Positions 1 through 6,160 of a stretch of 8,191 bases of DNA are shown one piece after another. The stretch comes from Clostridia bacterium (GTDB lineage: Bacteria; Bacillota; Clostridia; Peptostreptococcales; Anaerovoracaceae). Every line of letters begins with the position of its first letter. The stretch's first letter is position 1. Location of the stretch: the NCBI GenBank assembly GCA_024403005.1, contig JAKSSQ010000080.1, positions 1 to 8,191 on the forward strand, given 5' to 3'. The notes beneath the pieces were generated by a model. It was not told the origin of the DNA. It ran no database searches and saw only the letters and a program-made list of their open reading frames with translations. Position numbers and translations under genes: made by a program.

Positions 1-107
1 AATGCAAAGATTATAAACGCTGCAATGTACATTTTCTGCATGTAGAGCAGAACGAAAACTGGAACGGCAATTATTCTTGCCATGGTTAGTTTATTGGGTA
101 AGTTCAT
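1..107 (-). CDS. pgsA: PgsA, CDP-diacylglycerol--glycerol-3-phosphate 3-phosphatidyltransferase (N-terminal 35 codons only)
   Basis: Reading the minus strand from the ATG at 107-105 gives a protein beginning MNLPNKLTMARIIAVPVFVL and continuing into a hydrophobic stretch (residues 17-35) that runs off the window. This opening, with the NLPNxLTxxRI signature followed directly by a membrane segment, is typical of PgsA, the membrane enzyme that joins CDP-diacylglycerol and glycerol-3-phosphate in the committed step of phosphatidylglycerol synthesis. The catalytic CDP-alcohol phosphatidyltransferase motif lies outside the window and cannot be checked. The start overlaps the rimO stop as ATGA (104-107), and an AGGAG (118-122) inside rimO sits 10 bases upstream, so it is probably translationally coupled to rimO and cotranscribed with ftsK-rimO. 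Assignment rests on the N-terminus plus gene order. Confidence 0.85.
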   Translation of the reverse strand, partial: MNLPNKLTMARIIAVPVFVLLYMQKMYIAAFIIFA

Positions 108-1414
108 AACAATGCATCTCCTGATAAATCGTAATCGAAAGCATCTTTAATATAAACGTGAACAAATTCGCCGGGCTGGAGCTTCTTTATAGAGGTAAAG
201 AGCACTCCGTTGTCGATGTCCGGCGCGTCGTAGCGGCTTCTTCCGCTGTAGGAACCGTCTTCGTAAACTTCTTCTACGAGGACTTCCAGAGTGCGGCCGA
301 TGTATTTCTGATTGAGTTCAAGAGAAATACCCTGCTGCAGAGCCATAATCTTGTCTCTTCTGCGTTCCTTTGCATCCTGGCGCACCTGGCCTTTCATGCG
401 GGCAGCCGCAGTGCCTTCTTCCTTGGAATATGCGAAGACGCCCAGTCTGTCGAACTTCATTTCCTGTACGAAATCGTAGAGTTCCTGGAATTCTTCCTTG
501 GTTTCTCCGGGGAAACCGGTTATTAAAGTGGTGCGAATTACTATTCCGGGAACCTGTTTACGTAATTCTTCTACTGTAGCCTTTATGGAAGCCTTGGTAG
601 ACTTTCTGTTCATGGCCTTTAAAATCTTGTCGGAAGCATGCTGGATGGGCACGTCGATGTAGGGAACGATCTTTGGTTCATCCACCATGGCCTTAATGAG
701 GCCCGGAGTAATCTCGTCTTCGTAGCAGTACATCAGGCGGATCCAGTGGATTCCGTCGATCTGGCACAGTTCGTGGAGCAGTTCGGGAAGCATGTCCGTG
801 CGGCCGAAATCCTTGCCGTAGCCTGTTACGTCCTGAGCGATAACCAGCAGTTCCTTTACGCCTGCAGCAGCCATATCCTTAGCTTCTGCGATGATTTCCT
901 CCGGCTTTCTGCTTCTGTACTTGCCTCTTATAAAAGGAATAATGCAGTAAGTGCAGACATTATTGCAGCCTTCGGCAATCTTAATGGGAGCTGTCCATCC
1001 GGTGGATGTTACTGCTCTGCTGCCGTATTCGGTGAATTCCTTTTCAGCAGCCTTAGTAAAGTCTCTGCCCTTTTCTTCTGCATTAAGGAGCGCAGGAAGG
1101 GTTTCGTAGTTGTTTACTCCGATGAGGTGATCAGCTTCCGGCATGGACTTTTCCAGATCTTTGGCGTACCTCTGCGCAAGGCAGCCGGACATGATTAAAA
1201 TCTGGTCGTCTCTCTTATCTGCAGCCAGATCGAAAGTAGCTTCGATGGATTGCTCTTTTGCGTCGTTTATGAATCCGCAGGAGTTTACGATAAGAACATC
1301 TGCCTGCGTTGGGTCATCGACAATAACGTGGCCTTCGTTTTTAAGCAGGCCGCAGGCTCTGTCGGTGTCCCAGGTGTTCTTATCGCACCCGAGGGTCTTA
1401 AAATATACTTTCAC
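104..1414 (-). CDS. rimO: RimO, ribosomal protein S12 methylthiotransferase
   Basis: This is a radical-SAM enzyme that adds a methylthio group to the conserved aspartate of ribosomal protein S12. The 436 residues match the family length. The N-terminal MTTase domain carries the three expected auxiliary-cluster cysteines: C10 (TLGCDKN), C46 (NSCGF) and C78 (SGCLAQR). The radical-SAM CxxxCxxC is C150/C154/C157 in EGCNNVCTYCIIP. A TRAM-type domain covers about 370-436. The GCxKNxxD opening and IRLMYCY near residue 226 fit RimO rather than the tRNA enzyme MiaB, which normally has GCQMN. Residue 15 is Trp where a small or aliphatic residue is usual, a minor oddity. The start is GTG (1414-1412), directly after the ftsK TAA, with a weak purine-rich AGGAAGAG in the end of ftsK, so expression is probably coupled to ftsK. 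No promoter of its own is visible. Confidence 0.95.
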   Translation of the reverse strand: MKVYFKTLGCDKNTWDTDRACGLLKNEGHVIVDDPTQADVLIVNSCGFINDAKEQSIEATFDLAADKRDDQILIMSGCLAQRYAKDLEKSMPEADHLIGVNNYETLPALLNAEEKGRDFTKAAEKEFTEYGSRAVTSTGWTAPIKIAEGCNNVCTYCIIPFIRGKYRSRKPEEIIAEAKDMAAAGVKELLVIAQDVTGYGKDFGRTDMLPELLHELCQIDGIHWIRLMYCYEDEITPGLIKAMVDEPKIVPYIDVPIQHASDKILKAMNRKSTKASIKATVEELRKQVPGIVIRTTLITGFPGETKEEFQELYDFVQEMKFDRLGVFAYSKEEGTAAARMKGQVRQDAKERRRDKIMALQQGISLELNQKYIGRTLEVLVEEVYEDGSYSGRSRYDAPDIDNGVLFTSIKKLQPGEFVHVYIKDAFDYDLSGDALL

Positions 1415-4210
1415 TTAATAAATCTCTTCCTCTACTTCTAAAGCCTTTGTACTTTCGTTTTCCAGAACTTCGAACTGTTCTACAGAAAGGAGAACCTTTC
1501 TGGGGCGTTGACCATCGGCCGGACCTACTATGCCTCTTTCTTCCATAAGATCGATAAGTCTTGCAGCCCTGTTGTAGCCGATTCTGAATCTGCGCTGCAG
1601 CATGGATACGCTGGCCTGTTCGGCTCTTACTACGCATTCAACTGCATCTGCCAGAAGTTCGTCTTCGTCGTTTCCGTTGTCTTCTGCAGCTCCGCCGCCT
1701 GCGGAGGAACCGGGCTTGCTGATTGCAAGTCTTAAGTCGCTGCTGTAGTGGTCTTCGGAACCGTCTTTAATCTTAATTGCGTCGATAACTCTGTTAACTT
1801 CTTCGTCGGAAACGAAGCAGCCCTGAACTCTTTCAGGCTTGGGCATGCCCTGCGGATAGTAGAGCATGTCGCCCTTTCCTACCAGCTTTTCTGCGCCTGT
1901 CATGTCCAGAATTACTCTGGAATCGATGCTGGAAGATACTGCAAATGCGATTCTGCTGGGGATATTGGCCTTGATAACGCCTGTAATTACGTCTGCGGAA
2001 GGTCTCTGAGTTGCGATAATCATGTGCATGCCGGCAGCTCTTGCCTTCTGGGCCAGTCTGCAGATGGAGTCTTCCACTGCGTTCTGTGCAGCCATAATTA
2101 AATCTGCAAGTTCGTCGATGATAATTACGATCTGCGGCAGAATCTGAGCGTCTGTATCGCCTTCTGCAATCTTGGAGCGCATTACATCGTTGTAGCTTTC
2201 CAGGTCTCTTACCTGCTCGTTTGCGAACTTGTTGTATCTGTCGTTCATTTCGGATACAGCCCAGCCCAGCGCTGCGGAAGCCTTGGGAGGATCTGTAACT
2301 ACGGGGATTAACAGATGGGGAATTCCGTTGTAGTTGCTTAATTCTACGACTTTCGGGTCTACCATGATGAGCTTAACTTCTTCCGGTGTTGCCTTGTAAA
2401 GCAGGGACAGGATGATTGAGTTAATGCATACGGATTTACCGGAGCCTGTGGAACCTGCGATAAGCAGATGAGGCATGCTCTTGAGGTTTGCAACTATGCT
2501 CTGGCCTGTTACATTTTTGCCCAGACCTACGGAAATCTTGGACTTTGCAGTCTGGAATTCCCTGGATTCGAGAACTTCTCTTAAGGAAACGGAACTGGAG
2601 GTTTCGTTGGTAATTTCGATGCCTACAGCTGCCTTTCCGGGGATAGGAGCCTCTATTCTGAGGGATTTAGCTCTTAAATTGAGGGCAAGGTCGTCCTGCA
2701 GGGAAACGATTTTGCTCACCTTTACGCCTGCAGCCGGGTGCACTTCGAATCTTGTAACTGTGGGGCCCTTAACCATGTCTTCCACGGTTGCTGTAACACC
2801 GAAGCTTGCCAGGGTTTCTTCCAGTACTCTTGCCTTTTCTGCCAGGCTTTCGCTGTCGTTAACAGCCTTGCCTGCCATCGGCTTTCTTAAGAGATCCAGA
2901 GACGGGAATCTGTATACGGGTTCTGCCGGAGCTTCTGCAGCCTTGCTTAATTCTGCCGTAACTGCTGCAGCTTCTGCAGGTGTAATTCTTCTTACTTTTT
3001 CTGCTGCTGTAAAGGGTTCATCCAGAGCGACATGGGGCTTACTGCGGTTTATTTCCAGCTCTTCTGTTTCGTAAGGCCCCTTTTCGACGGGTGCGGGAGC
3101 TTCGTAAACGGGAGCGGGTTCGGGTGTGTTTGTCGGGGTCACATCCCTGGGAATAAAGCCTGCTGCGGGAACCACGATTTCAGGTTCACCTTTCATGTCC
3201 ATGTCGCCGTCCAGGCCGTAGCCGGGAGTCTTGGGAACAACTTTTCCGAAGAGGTTGTCGTCCTGCATGTAGTCCAGAATCTGCTTCTGTCTGTTGTTGT
3301 ATTCATCGCTGGATGTGAGGCCAATGCTCTCCGGTGTAAGGTTCGGATTGAATACCGGCAGCTGCTTTTCTTCCGGCTGCGGTTCGATTTCTTCCACGGT
3401 CATCTGTTCTTCTGCGGGTTCGGGAACGTTAACCTTTTCGTGTGTATAATCTGCTGCGTTGGACTTCTTTGCAGGAGCGTGTTCCTGAACGTGAACAGGT
3501 TCTTCCAGAGCCATTTCATCTCTGATTTCCTTTTCTCTTGCCAGAATTGCTTCGTTTTCTGCCAGCTGAGCTTCTCTTGTCTTCTTAACAGCCTGGCGCT
3601 TAATCTTAAGGTTGTCGAAGAAGATGGAAATCGGTGTATCGATAATGAACATGAGGCAGATTACAATGCCGCAGATGCTTATGATGAGCATGCCTGTCTT
3701 GCCTACCATCTTGCTGAAGATGGAGCCGAGGAGGCATCCGAATACGCCTGCGTTCTTCGGGCCCATGGTGTAAGCCATCTTAATTAAGTTGAATCCGAAG
3801 CCGTCCAGAACGATATTTATGCGGTAGTAATTAAGTATGCATGCAAAGGCAAACAGAACCACCATGCAGATAAGTGACCGCAATGTAAGGTAGCTCGTCT
3901 TGTTCAGGAATATAAGAATTCCGTAGACTATTAAGAAATATGCAAGAACGTATGCAACCTGGCCGAAAAGACCGCAGAGCACCGCACTTACGATAGTGCC
4001 GAACATGCCGATAGCCTTGGTGTGTAAGCTGAGCACAACCAGCACGCCCAGGGCGATGATGACTATAGCCCAGATTTCGTCGTGGAGGCGCTTCTTCTTA
4101 TGGAGCTTTTCTGCCTGTTCCAGTTCTTTCTGTCTGATTTTTTCCTTTTCCTCGGCGGATTTAGACTTTGCCTTGGATTTAGTAGCTGTAGATTTCTTAG
4201 TTTCTGCCAT
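1415..4210 (-). CDS. ftsK: FtsK/SpoIIIE-family DNA translocase
   Basis: This is a membrane-anchored hexameric DNA pump that moves chromosome through the division or sporulation septum. At 931 residues it lies between B. subtilis SpoIIIE and E. coli FtsK in length. A lysine-rich cytoplasmic tail (1-40) precedes about four or five membrane segments (roughly 46-64, 66-103, 111-128, 172-192). A Pro/Glu/Ala-rich linker follows (about 205-430). The RecA-like motor begins near 445, with Walker A GSTGSGKS at 586-593, Walker B IVIIIDE at 694-700 (D699, E700) and the RPSADVITG motif at 736-744. The C-terminal winged-helix gamma domain, which reads polarity sequences on DNA, spans about 851-915. All key residues are present. 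The ATG at 4210 has GAAAGGA (4220-4226) nine bases upstream. The gene leads the operon with rimO and pgsA. Sequence alone does not decide between a vegetative FtsK and a sporulation-specific SpoIIIE role. Confidence 0.96.
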   Translation of the reverse strand: MAETKKSTATKSKAKSKSAEEKEKIRQKELEQAEKLHKKKRLHDEIWAIVIIALGVLVVLSLHTKAIGMFGTIVSAVLCGLFGQVAYVLAYFLIVYGILIFLNKTSYLTLRSLICMVVLFAFACILNYYRINIVLDGFGFNLIKMAYTMGPKNAGVFGCLLGSIFSKMVGKTGMLIISICGIVICLMFIIDTPISIFFDNLKIKRQAVKKTREAQLAENEAILAREKEIRDEMALEEPVHVQEHAPAKKSNAADYTHEKVNVPEPAEEQMTVEEIEPQPEEKQLPVFNPNLTPESIGLTSSDEYNNRQKQILDYMQDDNLFGKVVPKTPGYGLDGDMDMKGEPEIVVPAAGFIPRDVTPTNTPEPAPVYEAPAPVEKGPYETEELEINRSKPHVALDEPFTAAEKVRRITPAEAAAVTAELSKAAEAPAEPVYRFPSLDLLRKPMAGKAVNDSESLAEKARVLEETLASFGVTATVEDMVKGPTVTRFEVHPAAGVKVSKIVSLQDDLALNLRAKSLRIEAPIPGKAAVGIEITNETSSSVSLREVLESREFQTAKSKISVGLGKNVTGQSIVANLKSMPHLLIAGSTGSGKSVCINSIILSLLYKATPEEVKLIMVDPKVVELSNYNGIPHLLIPVVTDPPKASAALGWAVSEMNDRYNKFANEQVRDLESYNDVMRSKIAEGDTDAQILPQIVIIIDELADLIMAAQNAVEDSICRLAQKARAAGMHMIIATQRPSADVITGVIKANIPSRIAFAVSSSIDSRVILDMTGAEKLVGKGDMLYYPQGMPKPERVQGCFVSDEEVNRVIDAIKIKDGSEDHYSSDLRLAISKPGSSAGGGAAEDNGNDEDELLADAVECVVRAEQASVSMLQRRFRIGYNRAARLIDLMEERGIVGPADGQRPRKVLLSVEQFEVLENESTKALEVEEEIY

Positions 4211-4219
4211 GTGGCTCTA

Positions 4220-4226
4220 TCCTTTC
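4220..4226 (-). promoter_or_regulatory. Ribosome binding site of ftsK
   Basis: GAAAGGA on the minus strand lies nine bases before the ATG at 4210-4208. It supports this start over any internal ATG. Confidence 0.7.
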
Positions 4227-4236
4227 TTCGCAGCTG

Positions 4237-4251
4237 CAAACGCTGCGTTTG
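4237..4251 (-). repeat. Short inverted repeat in the ftsK leader
   Basis: CAAACG (4237-4242) and CGTTTG (4246-4251) form a perfect 6-bp inverted repeat around three bases. It lies between the predicted ftsK promoter and ribosome binding site, and would form a small hairpin in the leader RNA about ten bases upstream of the Shine-Dalgarno. There is no U-tract, so it is not a terminator. It could be a minor mRNA structure or a protein site, or chance. Confidence 0.4.
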
Positions 4252-4272
4252 TTCACATAGAAATACAGAGTA

Positions 4273-4301
4273 ATTATACCACAACCGCTTGTATTTCGAA
4301 A
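4273..4301 (-). promoter_or_regulatory. Extended -10 promoter for the ftsK-rimO-pgsA operon
   Basis: On the minus strand a perfect TATAAT occupies 4278-4273 and is preceded by TGG, giving the TGnTATAAT extended -10 that tolerates a poor -35. The best -35 at 17-base spacing is TTTCGA (4301-4296), which is weak; TTGTTT at 4304-4299 would need a 20-base spacer. Transcription would start near 4266, about 55 bases upstream of the ftsK ATG. The promoter lies downstream of the terminator of the preceding minus-strand gene, consistent with an independent transcription unit. Confidence 0.65.
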
Positions 4302-4344
4302 CAATTTAACTAACCAAACCTTGTACTTTGTGTACTTTTTTAAA

Positions 4345-4371
4345 GAAAAAACCGGGCAAGCCCTGCCCGGT
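4345..4371 (-). terminator. Intrinsic terminator of the DUF5662-like gene
   Basis: ACCGGGCA (4351-4358) and TGCCCGGT (4364-4371) form a perfect 8-bp GC-rich stem with a five-base loop. Read on the minus strand, the stem is followed immediately by six T residues whose complement is at 4346-4351 (the first is shared with the last stem pair), then CTTTA. It lies about 30 bases after the stop of the gene at 4403-4945 and ahead of the ftsK promoter, so it separates the two minus-strand units. Confidence 0.92.
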
Positions 4372-4402
4372 ATATATCTATAAAGCTATTAATATATAAA
4401 GA

Positions 4403-4945
4403 CTAATAAGTGTGCAGACTGCGGATGTAGGCAAAAGCTGCATCTTCGCCCTCTTCTGCCAGCTTGCGAAGCATTTCCTCCAGAAGTTTTGCGGTTTCCG
4501 GATGGATGTGTTCCTGAGTGGTGCGGTTCTTAAGGTAGCCGTAAGGATCCGTCTGCTGGTATTTGTCGCCCCTGTAAATCTTGCTGGCTGCAACTCTGTC
4601 GCAGAACATCTCCTTAACGTACTTAAGGGGCATCTTTACAGGCACGTATTCCTTCTTGTCCAGGCTGAAATCCGTCCAGTGTTCGTAGTGGTGGTTATTT
4701 ACGCCTTTATGGTGAATCCACGCATTGGAATAGCCGATATCTTCCCTTTCTGCTTCGTTAGGGCTGCGAAAACCCTGGAAATACTTAATTCCCGGAATAA
4801 ATTCCGCAGGAGTAAACTTGGACAGATCGTGGACTATTCCCTGCCAGACTATGCCAGCCTTGCAGCAATGGATAAACACTACCTTTTTATGCTTTAATAC
4901 TGTTTTTGTGTGGCCAATTATGCCTTTTAAAGTGATTTTGCTCAT
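4403..4945 (-). CDS. DUF5662-like histidine-rich protein of unknown function
   Basis: A 180-residue, soluble-looking protein with no signal peptide or clear membrane segment. The pattern resembles DUF5662 proteins of Clostridia (family recall, no search run), whose function is unknown. Visible blocks are H26 in FIHCC, H39-D40 in VHDLSKF, the motif YFQGFRSP (55-62), H78/H79, a dense NNHHYEHW (83-90), and D116 in FCDRVAASK. The order His...His-Asp...His...His...Asp recalls the metal centre of HD-domain hydrolases; that is inference. The C-terminus (145-180) is probably helical. The ATG at 4945 has AGGA (4952-4955) six bases upstream. The gene is monocistronic, closed by the terminator at 4345-4371, and diverges from the mtnA-like/mtnK pair, so a shared control region is possible but no functional link is shown. 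Confidence 0.85.
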   Translation of the reverse strand: MSKITLKGIIGHTKTVLKHKKVVFIHCCKAGIVWQGIVHDLSKFTPAEFIPGIKYFQGFRSPNEAEREDIGYSNAWIHHKGVNNHHYEHWTDFSLDKKEYVPVKMPLKYVKEMFCDRVAASKIYRGDKYQQTDPYGYLKNRTTQEHIHPETAKLLEEMLRKLAEEGEDAAFAYIRSLHTY

Positions 4946-4977
4946 TATAAGTCCTGTATATGTGTTTATGTGCCTGA

Positions 4978-5006
4978 ACTATAATTTTGCAACTTTTCGC
5001 CGGAAA
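4978..5006 (-). promoter_or_regulatory. Weak promoter candidate for the DUF5662-like gene
   Basis: On the minus strand TATAGT (4983-4978) lies 17 bases downstream of TTTCCG (5006-5001). The -10 differs from consensus at one position, but the -35 is poor. Transcription would begin near 4971, about 25 bases before the ATG. It is the best candidate in the region, though the area is AT-rich and chance matches are expected. Confidence 0.35.
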
Positions 5007-5019
5007 TTGCAAGGGTGAT

Positions 5020-5033
5020 GCCAATGCATTGGC
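5020..5033. repeat. Perfect 14-bp palindrome, possible operator
   Basis: GCCAATGCATTGGC is a perfect inverted repeat with no central spacer. It lies in the 174-base divergent region between the DUF5662-like gene and the mtnA-like gene. It is about 24 bases upstream of the plus-strand -35 candidate and 14 bases upstream of the minus-strand -35 candidate, which suits binding of a dimeric regulator. It is outside both predicted transcripts, so an RNA hairpin role is unlikely. No regulator family is recognised from the site. Confidence 0.5.
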
Positions 5034-5056
5034 TCAGCAATTACATATATATTCAG

Positions 5057-5085
5057 TTTCCAAGTTTTGATACTTGTTATATAAT
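5057..5085 (+). promoter_or_regulatory. Promoter of the mtnA-like/mtnK operon
   Basis: A perfect TATAAT at 5080-5085 has TTTCCA at 5057-5062 at 17-base spacing (four of six matches to TTGACA). Transcription would begin near 5092, giving a leader of only about 28 bases. That leaves no room for a SAM (S-box) riboswitch or T-box in the sense transcript. A small inverted repeat, CAAGT (5061-5065) and ACTTG (5072-5076), lies in the -35/spacer region and might be an operator half-site pair. An alternative start using TTGATA (5067-5072) with TATCTA (5091-5096) is weaker. Confidence 0.6.
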
Positions 5086-5106
5086 TACAGTATCTATTGT
5101 TTAAAA

Positions 5107-5112
5107 AAGGAG
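5107..5112 (+). promoter_or_regulatory. Ribosome binding site of the mtnA-like gene
   Basis: AAGGAG lies seven bases before the ATG at 5120. This near-ideal Shine-Dalgarno fixes that start; the in-frame ATG at residue 12 has no comparable site. Confidence 0.85.
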
Positions 5113-5119
5113 AATCATC

Positions 5120-6151
5120 ATGCAGAGAGAAGACCACGGTTTAGGTTTCATTATGCAGTACGAGAACGTTGCCTGGTACGATAAGGGCAAAGTTCGCATT
5201 CTGGACCGCAGAATTTACCCCATCAGAACTGAATTCGTAGAATGCACTCACCACAGCCAGGTTGCACAGGCGATTGCAGACATGGTTACTCAGAGCGGCG
5301 GCCCCTACACAGCTGCTTCCATGGGTATGGTTCTGGCCTGCTACGAATCCGAAGGTATGGCTGAAAAAGAACGCAGGGAATACCTGGAAAAGGCAGCATG
5401 GACACTTTCCCATGCCCGCCCCACCACATCTGCAAAGATGATGACATATACAGGAAGCATCCAGAATGCAGCCTTTAAAGCCATGGACGAAGGCAAAAAC
5501 GTCATGGAAGCTGCTCAGGAACAGGCAATTATCGACCTTAACAAGCGCTACAGCAAATCCGTACCCATCGGAAAGATCGTTGCAGATCACGTGCCCGACG
5601 GTGGTTCAATCCTTACCCAGTTCTGGGCAGAACTGGACATCGCAATGGTGCTCCGCGCTCTTAAGGAACAGAACAAGGACGTTAAGGTATTCTGCTCCGA
5701 AACCCGCCCCTACTTCCAGGGTGCAAGACTCACTGCAAGCTGCGCAGTAGACATGGGCTTCGACGTTACTGTAATTTCCGACAATATGCCGGCTTACACC
5801 ATGAAGACCAAGGGCATCGACCTCTTTACAAGCGCTGCAGACGTTACAACCGTAGACGGCCACATCGTAAACAAGGTCGGAACGTTCCAGATTGCAATGG
5901 CCTGCAAGTACTACGGAGTTCCCTATATCGCAGCAGGCAACCCCAACCCGGCACATCCCGGAATCGACAGCGTAGTTATCGAGGAAAGAGACCCCGAACT
6001 TACGCTCCACGCTATGGACATTAAGCTTACAAAGGACGGCGTAAAGGGCTACTACCCCGCTTTCGACGTTACACCGCCCGAATTCGTAACAGGTATCGCT
6101 ACAGACAAGGGTCTTTTCAAGCCCGCAGATCTCTACAAGTACTTCGAATAG
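5120..6151 (+). CDS. MtnA-like 5-methylthioribose-1-phosphate isomerase family protein with a Cys-to-Phe change at the catalytic site
   Basis: MtnA converts the aldose 5-methylthioribose-1-phosphate to the ketose. The 343 residues fit the MtnA/eIF2B-like sugar-phosphate isomerase family: SGGPYTAASMG (59-69) where MtnA has RGAPAIG, HARPTT (98-103), ETRPYFQGARLTA (194-206), the aspartate of SAAD (D241) that corresponds to the catalytic Asp, NKVGTFQ (251-257) and YPAFDVTPPEFVTGI (312-326) near the end. The catalytic cysteine, normally in ILTHCNTG, is replaced: ours reads ILTQFWAE, placing Phe at 168, and the Arg of RGAPAIG is Ser59. It is either a divergent clade with altered chemistry or substrate, or not an isomerase. 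The mtnK partner nine bases downstream still argues for a role on a 5-thio- or 5-deoxypentose phosphate. The family is secure; the exact reaction is not, so no symbol is given. Confidence 0.82.
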   Translation: MQREDHGLGFIMQYENVAWYDKGKVRILDRRIYPIRTEFVECTHHSQVAQAIADMVTQSGGPYTAASMGMVLACYESEGMAEKERREYLEKAAWTLSHARPTTSAKMMTYTGSIQNAAFKAMDEGKNVMEAAQEQAIIDLNKRYSKSVPIGKIVADHVPDGGSILTQFWAELDIAMVLRALKEQNKDVKVFCSETRPYFQGARLTASCAVDMGFDVTVISDNMPAYTMKTKGIDLFTSAADVTTVDGHIVNKVGTFQIAMACKYYGVPYIAAGNPNPAHPGIDSVVIEERDPELTLHAMDIKLTKDGVKGYYPAFDVTPPEFVTGIATDKGLFKPADLYKYFE

Positions 6152-6155
6152 GAGG
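6150..6155 (+). promoter_or_regulatory. Ribosome binding site of mtnK overlapping the upstream stop codon
   Basis: AGGAGG begins within the TAG stop (6149-6151) of the mtnA-like gene and lies five bases before the mtnK ATG at 6161. Ribosomes ending the first gene are therefore placed for reinitiation, which suggests translational coupling. Confidence 0.88.
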
Positions 6156-6160
6156 ACACG

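Noticed and set aside
638..1198. Open frame of 186 codons on the plus strand
   Set aside because: It lies entirely antisense to rimO, whose domain motifs are intact, and has no family resemblance or ribosome binding site. It is a by-product of rimO codon use.
2475..3074. Open frame of 199 codons on the plus strand
   Set aside because: It is antisense to the ftsK motor domain, Ser/Leu/Ala-rich, with no recognisable motif.
3032..3787. Open frame of 251 codons on the plus strand
   Set aside because: It is antisense to the ftsK linker and membrane segments; its Phe/Val/Cys-rich composition is what the complement of Lys/Glu/Ala codons gives.
4237..4251. LexA/DinR SOS box in the ftsK leader
   Set aside because: The inverted repeat does not match the Gram-positive GAAC-N4-GTTC pattern.
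5020..5033. Palindrome as an intrinsic terminator
   Set aside because: It has no loop and no T-run on either side, and lies upstream of both genes.
4946..5119. SAM (S-box) riboswitch upstream of the methylthioribose operon
   Set aside because: The predicted leader is about 28 bases and the region has neither the S-box core nor a terminator/antiterminator pair.
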